This document shows, piece by piece, positions 42,717 to 56,800 of a DNA stretch of 60,000 nt; positions within the stretch are counted from its first letter, which is position 1; every line of letters begins with the position of its first letter. The translations under genes and the position numbers were made by a program. Where the stretch lies: positions 17,666,698 to 17,726,697 of the forward strand of contig OZ037765.1 in the NCBI GenBank assembly GCA_964035545.1, read 5' to 3'. A model generated the notes under the pieces. It was not told the DNA's origin, made no database searches, and saw only the letters and a program-made list of their open reading frames with translations. Origin of the DNA: Bugula neritina (Eukaryota; Bryozoa; Gymnolaemata; Cheilostomatida; Bugulidae).

Positions 42717-44804
42717 TTGAGCCGATGATTGAAATATGAACTTGCATGCCAGTTTTTCAACATTGACTTGTTATTTGTCAGATATTATGAAATTTTGATG
42801 AAGTTTTCAAACTTCAAAATAACAATCATTTAGCTTCGTAGGATTTGGGGACCTACAATGGTTCATTCATGTTTAGCAAATTGTATTAAAAACTGTACGT
42901 TTATCATAATAACAACTAACTTTACTGCAAAATGTTGGTTGTTAGACTTTCTATATGTCAACAACAAAATTGAATTATAGTTTACACTATATCGTTAAAA
43001 ATGCTTAGGAAAGCCACGACAACGCTTGAGCAAAATTTTATTAAACTGATTAACTGTCTTAAATCGTGCTATGACTAAGGAGTGTTAAGAATGGCCCTTA
43101 ATGATTTCTTATCAGAAAACTAGCTTTATATCTTTAGTCAGGCTGTCTCACGCACTCACTGAGCATATATTTGCATAGAGATATATGATTAACTTTATTA
43201 AAAGAGTGTTATGATATAAATGAAGTTTTGGTGCTTGTGTAAAGTGGTTGGTTACTACCAAGATATGTTTGTGGTATCTACTATCACCAAGTTTTGAAAG
43301 CAGTCATTCAAACACCTGCTACGTCTCATGCCAGCCATGACATTGCAAACAGGTACTTCATGGTGTCAACAAGCGTGATTGTATAGGCTCTTATTGCTGC
43401 GTATAAGGTAAGTCAAAAATATTCTTTTACAATGGCTTGCATAGACTAGACCATGTATGACCATTGTACCATTTAGTTGTAGTTGGTATCCCCAATTCTG
43501 CAATAAGGAGTGGCATGGTGAAATGGTATTGTTAATAAAAGCAATTTAAAAAGTTCTATGCTTCAGAGAAAAGTTGTTCAAAGTCGCATTGTTGTAGGTC
43601 ACAGTCTCATGCCCTAAACCAAGCAGCATGGCAACAATCTTTGCTAACTAAAAGACTTCTTTCCTGCAAGAGATCTCTGTGCTGAGAGGTCTTTGACAGA
43701 GTTGCCTCAAAGTCTCACAAAAGATTCAGCAGTTTTGATTTAAATTCTTGTATACATGTGAGTTTTATTTGGAAATCATCTAACCATTTTTATAAGAACT
43801 TATTTTGCTAAAGGGCAAAGCTTTCTAAATAAAATCTTTGATAGGTGATAGCCGATTTCTCAAGTTATGCTGGAAGGAAAAGGAAACTTTAATTGGACTT
43901 CCTATCTCTGGTAATCTCAGGGTATAGCTGAAGTGGCGGTGGAGCACAGTAAAGCCAAGATCACTTTCTGCCATGTTAGCTTGCCTGTCATAGCTAGTCA
44001 AGATGATAGAAACAAGGTTTTTAATAATTTACTCAAAATAATGCAGTGTTTTAACCACCACATTGACGGAAGTTAAATGGCCCACTTTTTATGTTCACCT
44101 CCAGGATATCTATCAGCTGAACCTGATGTATTGGTGTTAAGCTTTCGAGAATTTCAGTATAATGTTGTTCAACATCTAATATTATGCTGATATTCACGAG
44201 AATGGAGACACTAAATGGCTGCAACTACTACAGTGTATTAAACACAAAATATATTTAGACAAGACATTGTGTTTACTAACATGTAAGCATTTGACACACC
44301 AGAATGGCAGTTGATATGATTTACTCTACTTTACTGCAATATCGTGTTACCTATTACAGGTTGTAAGTAGCTAAACTGAGCAGTTTACTACTGCCTGTCC
44401 TATTCAAGTGGATCATCAGTAGTGTCAGACTGTGATTGTGATTTATTAGATGTCAACATATTATTTTCTATCTCAGTAGCTGCATATAATTAGTTGGACA
44501 GCAGATAGTTGTATATTTGAGTTCACACAAAATGAATATAAGCCGGACAGAGTTGGTATGTACATGTATTAAGGTGTTATAACAATATGCATCAATAATT
44601 CAAATGCTCACAATGACACTTAAAATTTATAATAAGGTAATTATTAATAACACCAACACAAAATTCAGGCAAGATAAAAAGTCTCAATCTAGGTCACAGG
44701 TAAAAATAGCCCAAGAAATAAGATATACAAAATGTATTGCAGCCATAAACGCAGTTAAACTAGAATAGTGGCAGTTGAGTAAACAGAATCCATAGTTTAG
44801 TCAA

Positions 44805-47800
44805 TCAGCACAACTGACAGTTAGCTTGCGCCAAATACCCTTCTAGAAACTTCATAGCATTGGCTTGTAGTCCATTTTGAATGGCTACGGAAAACTGTAA
44901 GTACAATTAGAATATAATTGAGGGTGCAATAAAACTGCTAACATACTTAAACATTGTGTATGATTGCTAGTGTTAGCATGTAATCAGCTGGTGCAAATAA
45001 AACACAGCTATAAAAATGGCATGTGACAGTCATGGCAGTGTAGGCAGCAGCTTTCTACTCACATGACCAGGATGACTCGCTGACAGAGTTGCTAGCTGCT
45101 TCGCCAGGTTGTGTTTCGCCATTTGCAGATCTCCTTCAACCAACACATTTTCTTTACGGCCAGCAAAAGCAAGCTGTGAATATGCCCCACTGTACTCTGA
45201 AAACACAATAGGGAAGTTTGCATTATTTTATTCCGCTAATTTCAGTCTATGAACTCCCAGAAAATATTCCAAAATGGTTTTATGCATTTGAAGTTGAATT
45301 CTCCGGACACTACTTTGAGCATGCCGATATCTCTAGTCACACCTTTGTAAGCTGGCCATTATAGACTTCACTAATATGTTATAAACCAGATAATAGGCTT
45401 GAGGCAGGTATATTAGGACAACATTACTTCCACTAGCAAGTACCTAGTAGATGGCTTCAAATTAAATATTTGCTATTTTATGGTCAAGGAGGTTTCCTCC
45501 TTAGCCAATTACTTCTCAAATAGTCAAATTACAAGAACTTATGCACTCTATTTTAATTATTTCAGTGCTAATGCTGAAAAGTGATGATTAAAATTTTATG
45601 AAGCTTAAATCAGTTTAATATCAAGCAATAACAGTAATAAAAAACTGACTATATGCAAAATTGTAGCTATCTCTTTCTATTTGAAGCAACTTTCAAGAGC
45701 GTTAAATATTAATCAGAAAAGTGTTAATGGTGTACAGAAAGTCAAAGAAACTGTTTTCTTTTTCACTGAATTTAAAACTGCTCAGCTTTTTACTTTTAAT
45801 TTTGTTAGAAAACATTTAATGAGCAGCTGTTAAACAAATCTAATTGCCTCCAATATAAAAGTGAACATCACACGCAGATATGTTGAAAAGAGGTTTATGT
45901 GGCTGAATAGAAAGAGAGATGGATCAGCGTGGAGTCATGTAGCAGTGGGTGAGTTTTGACCCACCTAAATGGGCATAAGCCAGAGTTTATGCAACACATT
46001 GATTGACTGCTTTTCTAAACATAATATTTTGGAGAAAATGTTTCATCTGCCCAATAAGCAATTCATGGTTTGAAATTTCTATTGACAAGCTTCCTGTTAA
46101 ATATTTGAGGTGACAGGTTTTATCTAAAATTTATCATTAATTTTCTTTACATTGAGAAGTACAAGAGCCACTCATACCTATGATGTATGATTTTCCCAAA
46201 CAATCTGTGCATGCAGACTAAGCAGACATGGTGGTTTAATGTATTCTACACCAAAGTGTAAATGCAAATTATCTGTTCCATCATAAAACCATGTGATTAC
46301 AAGCCAGAAACATCATTTACATCAAAATGCAATTAGTGCATTTTCAAATGCATTGTGGGGGAGAGAGAGGGAGTATTGTGCTGGTAAATGCCACATGAAA
46401 ATTTTCTGAACCAAAGCTAAAACTCTGGTTCACATAACTAGCAGTTACAGATTTTGGAAGTAGAATTCCCTGCAGCTGAACCCTAGGTGTAGCCAATGCA
46501 CTCTACTCTCCCACCATCAAGTTCCACCTCTGTTTATCAATTTACAGCTTAAGTTCCACAGAGTATTTGTAAACTATACCAGTGTCATCGACTTCTATAA
46601 AATGTTCTCCAGCAGGCAACTCATCATCTTCAGGTAACTCAAACAGTCCGATTAAGGCTTGTAACAATGGCACCCTAACAACACATGGCAAGAATATGGT
46701 CACAGCTCAACTGATATGGTGAACCTGATATTACTTATCATTCTGACATAGAGAATACAACTTGAAGATCAGAACAAGTGAATGAGTGGCCCAAGACATG
46801 AAACTTATAGCAAGTACCATAGATGTGCGTATTCGCCAGATGGCGCCATTTGCTTAACTTCAGTGAGTATTTTAGTTAAACCCAGTGCGCATATTTTTCT
46901 CTGTGTACATCCAGACACCTTCTGCACGTCCAATATGTAGAGCCTCTCTATCACCATGCCGAACATCCTGTAAAAGAGGCTGTAGTTTAAAAAATAAATG
47001 GGAGAGGTCTATGAGCTTTATGCATTATTATGATATATATATAAACAACTCTCTATGTGTCATTAGAATATCAAGAGCAAATAAATTGTTCCCAAAAATC
47101 GGTGAACACAGGAGCACTAATATAGGCAAATAGTAAAGTCCACACCTGGTGATTTGGATGTACATTGGGTTGATAACTATTAATACCAAACAGCTGTGAA
47201 GAGAGGATAAAGAGAAAAATATTTCAGCTCTAGTGTTTTTAGATTACCTGTGCATGTAATTTTAGGATGAGCTATTGCAATGATTAGTCATGCAGAGCTG
47301 TTATACGGTTAATTTACATGTTTATATACAGCACACAGTCATACAGTCAACTTATATGTTTGGCAAATTAGGTAGAACTGATATATATATATAAGTTTTT
47401 ATCAAGGCCAGAACACCAATATGTTACATATTACTATCAGTCAATCATTAAAGTAGAACAGTTCACACCATCAGTCACACACACTCAGTGTGAATTAGTC
47501 AGTCAAACTCTGATTTAACAATTTAAAGGATTGCTCTATCTTAGTTTATTACAATCACATTATAATTATGAACTATAATCTAATGTGTATGCAAACAATT
47601 GTGACTTTGCAAAGGGATATATGCCTAGAAAACAGCTTTTCAAAATTCCAATTTTGAGGGAGGTAAAATTATCAGCCATGAAAAAGAATAGCCTAATACG
47701 TGACGTGTGAACGCCAGTAACTATGCTGCACGTGCTAACAATAACGCTAGTATTCAAGGTTGCTGAGCGCAACATCAACCAATAACGCTCAAGCAGTTAC

Positions 47801-50800
47801 AGTGCGCTATATAGGTCAGCTTTGGTGCGCCAGTAATATTGCACAATCTGACCTAGTTTAGATCGATCGCAGGCATTCATCCTAAAGAATGCATGTTTTT
47901 GCAATGCTTTTTTCTATGTTTACAAGCAAAATATGGCCTAATGTTATCACATACATGTTATTTAACATGTCAAAAAACTATAGATTGAGATAATTCACAT
48001 TTGCACTTCTATAAATATACAAATTACGAGCTGAAAGATCACATCTCACAGTCATATTTCTATAGTTATTCATTTGTATAGTCACGTGACCAGCAGGAAT
48101 GCTGGCGCTGTTACGTCACACTTCCCAGCTCATTTCAAAATCGGCGTTTTGGCTGTTACCAATCTACACCCTCAACTTCAACTAACTTTTTCTACCTTTG
48201 GTCAAATGCTTTTTGTCAATGCATGCTTAGAAAAACACAATATTATGTGTGTTTGACCTAAATGGCCATTTATTAGACAAGATAGAGCAATCCTTTAACC
48301 ACTGCAACTCAACAATTGCCTGCAACTGCAATAAACTTTGAATACTATATGAGCACAGGACTTCCTTGATTATCAATAGAAGATGCTGACTAAACAGCAA
48401 CCAGTCTTGAGGTTGTTGTTACAAAATAATCGATGTGAAAGAGTAATTTTTAGCTGTTATTAATTATAGTTGTTTCCAGCGAATTCAGTTATATAGTGAT
48501 GTTATGAGGTAACATAGGAAATAAATTTCTATGATTTAATCTGCTTGGTGTTTGCATTTTCTATCACTCAAACTATTATAAATATTATATTATAATAAAC
48601 AAATGACAATCAGCCATGAATCCAACAACTTAAAATTTCCAAGAAGCAAATTTTCAGATAGAAATATTTACGACCCAACCCTGTACCACTGAATGTTGAT
48701 CCTACGAAGTTACAGTAAGTTGAGATTTATACTTTGCTGAAAAAGTAACATAACATTTTCTCATAAGTGATATTTTTCTAAAAAAAAGTTTTTGTGCTAT
48801 AATACAATTAAAGCACACTCTGGTTATCCAACCAATTGATATTGTCAAATTAATAGCAGATGTCAACTTGTTGTAAAACAGTGTAGAAGCACTTTTTACC
48901 TTTACTGTATCGCCTCTCCTTGCATAAGCTACAACCTAGCTGCCGCTGTCAATAATATACATTTTTTCCTAGCACTGTGACACAAAACTTCATTTTGTAG
49001 AAAATCTAATAAATTCTTATTCAATGTGGGACACAATGAACAGGGAAACAGAACCCTCTTTTTCAACTGATTTGTGAGCCTCCCCCCCCCCCCATACTTA
49101 TTATAAGCACGCTCAGTTATATAGTTTACTTGTATGACAAGACACGCACATATTGCCTAATGTAATATTATACAGTCAGTAGCGAGCAACAGACATGGTA
49201 TGACAACTACTACGTACTTGGGTTGAATTGACTCCACAACATCCACCAACCTCTGAGCACCACACATTACACAGTAGAATGAGAAGAACGTCAGCATTCC
49301 TGCAATAAATTATTTGATTAATAACAAAATTAAACAGAAACAAATTACACAGTCTGGGTTTGCGCTAATTTCTCTCATAAAATATTCACATATTATCACG
49401 TTACCTACATACAATATACTATGCAGTTTCATTCATTTAAAATCACCAGAAGCAAACAATTTTTGAAAAAAAATTGATAAATAATCTAAATACGTAGCAT
49501 TCTCATTATACTTGAAAACGTAGATATGTATAATTATCAAATACTCAATTGCGATAATTTTTAAACTTAATTTTATTGTTGAACCTACTTTGACCTATTA
49601 TGCAACATGTACAGGAATGGAAGTTACTTGCATGTGGATACCCAACTGATTGTTGATTGATTACAACTTGCTGGCTGGCCAACATACTCAACATAAATTA
49701 CAAAATAAAAAAAACTTGCCTTTTACAAATTTAGTAGTTTTAGAGCTGGTCAACCTCTGAAATAGCAACATGAATATCTGTTTGGTGTATGAAGACATCT
49801 TCTCCCTTTAAAAATATTACAAATGTTTGTAGATCTGCTACATAACATAAAGACAATACACTTTGTACTAGCAGCAAACAGCTGTAGAGAGAAGCATGGG
49901 GAAGGTGAAGACTGAAAGGGAGATAAAGTTAGTAGATTGAAGCCAATGAGACTGGTTTCTGCTGCAAGCAGTTAACAACAAAATAAAATGTTTACCCTGA
50001 TACTAGCATAAGATACTATTGTGACAATAAGATCTGCAGTTTGAGATGTTGCATTATATACAAATATGATTGAAGGAGATAAAAACGAAATAATTAGAGT
50101 AAACTTACTGGGGAACTTTCTGAATGATGGTGCTGAGAAGATCGAACCCGTGGTTGTCATTAGTTTTAGATGCAATCAGCTTTTGAAATATTCCCAGCAG
50201 ACCTTCCTACATGTAAAAGAATTTGTTTAGAGAAACATTCATGAGCTGAGAAATGGCAACAAAGCAAGCAGCAGAACTATTGAATATATGGATTATCAAG
50301 CGGAATTTCAGAAATATATTCTGGCTATTTAGAGGCAGAGTAATGACTACAAACAATCCATTACTAAAACTTATTATTGGACAGACAATTAAGGCCTTTG
50401 GTAATCTAAACATGTTTTCAATAAATAAAGACAATGTTAAAACAAAATTTAATCTAATCTTTTAAAAACTTCCTAAACTATAAATGTGAAACAAAGACAG
50501 TAGCTGTGAGCACACAAAACACCGGGCACGCCCCCTACCAGTTTCCCTAGGATTTGATCTCCTCCCTTCTCCACGTAGGCTCGTAGAAGTCTGACCAGGG
50601 GAGGAATATTCCCCATTCTCTCCCATAATACTGGAGCCAGTAGAAATGTGTAGAGTCCAGCATAGCTTTCAGGAATTGTGCCCTCGTGCATCTCCAACAT
50701 CAGTGACAGGATTTGGAACACGTAGGGAATAAACTCTGTGAAATCAAAGGCACATGTAATCTATTTATTATTAAGCATGTGTTAAAATAATGATACTAGA

Positions 50801-53800
50801 CTTGAAGAAATTTGCCATAATAAATACATTAATGAGAAGCTAACCTGTTTTGCTCTTTTCAAAACCATATAAAGATAATCAGCATGAAGTGAAATTAATA
50901 ACATAAAGTTTTAGATAACACCAATTAGTGAATGTACATAAAATACTCATAATACAATAATGATGCATACCATAGCTAATAATACAATAAAAATATAACA
51001 ATACTATAATAGCAAATAGCACTGAAGGTTTATCTATGATCAAATAAACATGTCAAAAGCAACATCAAACATTTATCAACTCATACAAAGACAACTGGAT
51101 AGAAGTGAGAAAAACTTACCAGTGACATCTTGTTGAAGTATCTCCGTGAAAGGTGGGAAGAGATTCTCTTCAAATACAGATACGCGGGAGTTGTCGGTCT
51201 TGCACGTGTTTCTGATACAAATGCATATAGACTCAAACAAGTAGTGGTTGAAGTGGGGCTTGCTCGGGTTCTATAGAAATATCAACCACAATACAGTGAC
51301 GGTTTAAACAGTCATTCAGATCTTGTTACAGATACAGTTAACAGACCAACTTTATAACATCTAAATAAAATTTACTTGACATAAATGTTAATAATAATCT
51401 TATGCATAGACTGAGCTAACTAACACTTTATACAGCGGCGTAAGAACCACAAAAGCAGCACTACTGCTCAGATGAAATTGTGTGCTGCTCACGTTTTAAT
51501 AAAATAAGATAAAAATGATTATTCTAGAATTACCAAAGATAAGTTTCACAATATGTAATCTCCAGGGAGCAAACCAAGTGCTCAGGTGTTATTCATACGT
51601 GTGGGCACACACCATTACTTTCAGTAGTAAATGTAAGACTGGCTAACCTTGGCTACGAGCATTAGTTTCTCGGTGAGTGCACTGACTACAACCTGCACAA
51701 CAGGAATTATCTTCTCTTGCAACAGAGACATTGTCCTCATGATAGACTTCATGATATACTCGTTCTCTTCGCTCCCCTTATGAGTCATGGCCGAGAAGAG
51801 ATTGCTGAGGAGTGTCTCGGCACACGAGTCTAAAGACTCTTTGGTAACTCTGTGTATAAATGACTGAGGTGTTACCAGACTATTAAACTGCTAAAGAGGA
51901 GACAACTCAGGTACAGCACATTTTATTTCACTTTAATTCTCATTACTTCTGATATCAGATATTCTAATATTACATCAGATATAATTTCTACAACGTATTC
52001 CTGCTAAAGATATTTATGGTAAGAGCACTTACAATAACGCTATGTAAAACCATTGCACTTGTTCCAATTACAGTAAACAAAGAGTATATATGAGTATAAT
52101 TCAATATAAAGTATATGAAATTCGAACATGAAATGTAAAAGTAATGAAGCACTTACAATGGCAATCCATTGCCAGCTTTCAGAGTGAAGATTCGCTCTAT
52201 GCAGTGAGCGCTGTAACTGTGTACCACGTAGCTCTCAGCTCTCAGTAACCCTATGAGTTTAGGGATCACCTGGTGCCAGACATCCTGCGGCAGCTGGGAA
52301 ATAAATAAACCCTATTGGCTTACAGACACAAAGTCATCAGAACTCTGTATTTGTAATTCTGCAAGTGGCGTTCTAGGTAAGATAGAATGAAATAGGAGCT
52401 TGTTTTCATATCGGCGCAAAACATTAGAAAACCCGACGCTATTACTGATCTACCAATAAAATATATTAATATTAGAAAATATCCAACATGAAATGTCTAG
52501 CAAATAAAATTTTATGCGCAAAATTTTTAAATTGCGGCCACAAATATTTAGGAAACTCAGAAAGCAGTGACTTTGATTTCCAAACGAATCATCACATATA
52601 AGTAATGGGAAGCAAGAGGTAAAAATCAACATTCTCATTATTGATAGTTTTAAAATTTAGGAGCTGCTGCTATTGTTTAACTTCGACTTAATAGCACAGC
52701 ACAAATTTTCAACATTATATTTGTTCAAACTTTAAAACGCTGAATCCCCAGTTGTTTGAAAAAAAGAAGACAATTCCCAATAATAAAAAACCTTTCAATT
52801 ATAGTTATATTTTGTTAAAACTATTTAGTTTACAACTTTTGCTGGTAGAATGGACATCATTAGTGACATAATAAATAAAATGCTACACTCCACATAGTTG
52901 ACCTACCATGTTTCTGAATGTCATAGTATACTTTACGGCGTCAGATTTTAAAACTGGGAACGCGTTGACATCATCCCGATCCAACTCGGGTAGAATATTG
53001 GCTTTGAAAAAGTCTACGATGTTGACAAGTTCGCTAGTCTGTGTAATTCCATGCTACAATTGAAGATAGAAGGTAACAGCCCCACTCATTAGCGCCTCAA
53101 TATGTAGAGGCACATAATAGTTTAGACTTTAGGGTGTCATTGAATCAGGGAGTAATGACTTAGCCCAACAGATCAATGCAGTGGATACTTATATTAATTA
53201 GTAATGCAATATATTGAACATCTGATAAGAACAAGGATTGCCTATTAATAATAATGAATTTGTCTATGAACCTGTAGAACTTAATGTAAACTGAGCTGTC
53301 AGATAAAGAACCACAACAATATACAATGGCTGTCTAACATGACAGGCATGTTATAATGCATCTAGATGATGCTTACTTTTTGGGTTTTAGCTTTAGCAGC
53401 TAGGGTGGTTACAAGGTATATTGCAGTATCTTTACATTTCCAGTTAGCCTGTGGGTCTTTGGCATACTCTACTAGCATTGCTTCTACGTACTGAGAAAAG
53501 TTCTGAATTACGGGTCCCTCAAACTGCTTGATAAGAGCTCGGACTAAATCACAAGCCGCTCGCCTTCTTGTGTCCACATCTACACAACACACCAGCACTC
53601 ATATACAAATTCATTACTTATAAGCTGCATGACATAGTCTCAAATTTTCAAGTTTCTAAGTAAATGAGAGTTTGCCACTCTTTGAAGCATCATACACTGG
53701 TCTTACAATATTGCAATGAAATATGGCTGAATATCACTATTTCACTTGAACTATGTGAGTATCACTATGACTATAAGTAAATACTCTTAGAACTTGCACT

Positions 53801-56800
53801 ATCTCTGCTTCACTTCATTAGCATATGATGAGAGTAGGCTAGTATATCCCACCATCAAAGTCTTAAAATAGTATATTCTGAGTAGAAAACCATTTGCATT
53901 GTTAGATTTTATCTTCACAAAGTTACCTGAGCCTTCAATGTCTCTCCTAATATACTCCTCAGGGTTATCTTCAAACTGCTCTTCATCTTCGTCTAAAACA
54001 ACAGTCTCTACATTACATGACGGCTACATTATATGCCAGCCAGAGGCAATACTGGATGTAGATCCAAACATTTTTACATTAAATTTTGTCCAAAATAGCT
54101 TCAAATTCGTTTCTTTTTTCACTTTTAAAATATTTATTTTTTATGCTAAGCTTCATATCAGGTTTGTGATGTAAGTTGTGCATGTTTGTTGAGCAGCCAT
54201 CAAGTCCAGCCACATATTTGGCTGACAACATATAAAGCATGGCGTCCTTTTAGAAGAGTTTCAATTTTTACTTCTGAGTTTTAATTTCAGAATAAAGCTG
54301 TACGAGTCTATCATTAGTTAAACGCCGTTCAGGATGTCTTGACAGAATATTTGCAATGAGTAGGTGAAGAAGTCAAGAGTGCCTCATGCTTGGAGTAAGA
54401 AAATAATTCCAAACTGATTGATTTAAAATTCCACGCACCAATTTTGATGGCTGGAGTTGAGAGTTTTGAAAAAATCTTTACAAAATAAGTGTATATAATA
54501 TGACGATATTATTCAGCTGTAAAAGCAAGTATGTTTGTCCTTTATATTATTAAGACAGTGATATCAATATGATAAGTTTTTGAATGTCTGGTATTGCTAA
54601 AACTTTTTCTCAAGGTTTTTATCTACATAACCGTTGCCACTGGTTTATGCATATGACAGCAATGTGCATTAAGATAATACAGTCAAACTTGAAACATACA
54701 TCAAAGTTATACAAACATGCATGAGAACTTTGACCACACTACCTCTAAACTCCATATTTGGTACAATGACACTCTGACAGATACTGTTGATCACGTTGCC
54801 ATCAGCGAACAAGTGCTTGTTGGAAGGTCGGTCAGCCACTTGAGCCAAAAACTGTATAGCATTGCTGACTAACTACAAACAGAGTCAGCTGACTTACAGA
54901 ACGCAATCTGTGGCCAATCACAGACAAGTATAGAATATAGAATACAGCAGCCAATGAAAAGAAAGGTACAAGAGATATGGGAGGTGTGACTGATAGGGAA
55001 GCTACCAACCAGGTCGTACTTCAATTGTTTGCCACATGAGACTAGCAGATTCCACACATCTGTGACTAATACAGGTAAATGTGGGGCAAACTCTTCACCG
55101 TACTTCTGTGCGTACATAGCAATGTTGTCGCAGATCTGTGACTTGCATTGCTCAATCAAACCAGCTTCATCTTCAGCCTACAGCAAGTAACATCCATATA
55201 TTCTGTAATCTATATGAACAAGTTATGAACAAGTGAAATAGAACAAATGCCTGCAGTCTTTGACTTTATGGTTCACTGTAACTGATAAAATGAAAAGGAA
55301 TTATGAGACAAGTTTACTACTAGTTCTGTTCAGCAATAGTCTTCAGAGAATCAGTCCAGGACACTGAGATAGAAACTTTCAGTGAAGTTGGCAAAATGAA
55401 ACACAGCAGTGAAAGCAGTCTAGCCTAGTCTGTACATATAACTGAAGATGTTTCTATTTTCCTACAGAGAAGTAGAGGTGAGACTTCTCAAAGCATAAAG
55501 CGATTGTTCGTAGCTAATAATTGATCTGGAAAGGAGGTGCCAGCTGAATAATATACATAACTACTTGGTTCTTTATTGGAGGAATATTCCTCTTGCGTGG
55601 ATGTAGTATTCCTTTGGTATCATTTATTTCATTTTGGATACAGGAGTTCATGAAAAAGTTTTTATATATATGCTCAGAATTGACTCAAGTAAATGTGGTG
55701 GGAGACCATCTATGGAGCAATAAGGGTCAAAAATACTAAATCAAAGTAGTGTGATTGATTAGAATTGAAACCATCACCCGTAGCACGACAGAGGAAATAA
55801 GTTAATGTAAGTGGTAATTCATGTCAGTGTTACGCAAAAATTGATTTCAAATAGAATGAACGTGAAACTATGAAGCAATTTTGTAGCATTAATCATTAAT
55901 AACAACCTTTTCCTTACAAACGCACAGCAAAAATTGATCTATATGCAAACCTCATTAAGTAAGTGATACAGATTTTTCTAGACTTGTTGAGATCCACAGC
56001 ATTTTACAATAAATAAGCTGCAGAAATGGTTATGCTGATAAAACTCCTACTGTTTGCATAAGCAGCCCATTTTCAGCCTTTATCTGACAAAATGGAGCCA
56101 TTTTATTGTCAACAGCAGTTCAAACTGCTTTCAGTTCATATGCATTTGTATGACATACAGTGCTGTGAAAAAGTTTAAGGACGGCTCGTTGTTTTCCATA
56201 ATAGCAATGTTCCAAGCTAATTTTAAGACATAACAAAAGCATTTCCATAGGCATGATGCCTATCAAAATGATCCTTAAGGTCTTCTTATTTCATTTATAT
56301 AAATTATTAGTGTCTCTTTTCACTTCCTTCCAAAATTTGGGTGAAACAATGAGATACTATGCATATATGGGAATTATTCGATGTTTTCATAATTTGTGTG
56401 TACTGTAGGATATCAGAATATTTTATTTGAAACATAGAAAAATATTATATGTGAATTGCTATACACATTATAGCAGTATTGCAACACACAGTGTTTTAAA
56501 TTTTGGTATCAATGTTTTGTTGGCCAGCCTTTATTCTCAATCACAAGTCGGCAGCGAGGAGGCATCAACTCGTACAGCTTCTCCAACTTGTTTTCAGTCA
56601 CGACTTGATGCTATGCATGAATTACAGGCTCTATGAGTTTCACTTTAGTTGTTGGCTCCTGTGAGGAGACTATTTTAGCTATTCTTGATCATGAATTTCT
56701 TATTGGGTTCAAGTCCTGGCTTTGTGCTGACCAGTTAAGCGTTGAGACCATCTGCTTTTTCATACACTTTTCAACAGTTTTTGCCCAATGGCATGGTGCA

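Larger units (their letters stand above)
38941..44804. other. Tail-to-tail intergenic region between UBR5 and CSE1L
   Basis: 5.9 kb holding both 3'UTRs. A possible variant poly(A) signal ATTAAA for UBR5 lies at 39074-39079. A MITE-like element (39144-39523) and a TATG repeat (42631-42716) are described separately. The rest, including the open stretch at 41801-42004, shows nothing I recognise. Confidence 0.5.
44805..51849 (-). other. CSE1L: CSE1L exons 11-20 of the window: C-terminal CAS/CSE1 region
   Basis: Exons, 5' to 3': 51648-51849, 51120-51270, 50539-50735, 50109-50206, 49720-49805, 49218-49299, 46818-46967, 46580-46674, 45063-45196, 44805-44894. Landmarks: NPSKPHFNHYLFESIC, EFIPYVFQILSLMLEMHEG, PVLWERMGNIPPLVRLLRAY, LFQRLTSSKTTKFVK, KICALGLTKILTE, LIGLFELPEDDELP, YSQLAFAGRKE, and the final NAMKFLEGYLAQAN. 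The exon 49720-49805 uses a GC donor (AG|GCAAGT). Its acceptor is AAAG, a less usual but accepted form. Confidence 0.92.

Noticed and set aside
42535-42763. Thr-His-Tyr-Ile repeat peptides on the minus strand
   Set aside because: Translation of the TATG tetranucleotide repeat; no conserved sequence.
48074-48256. 60-aa plus-strand frame in the CSE1L intron
   Set aside because: Falls inside the TTAA-flanked element and shows no transposase motif.
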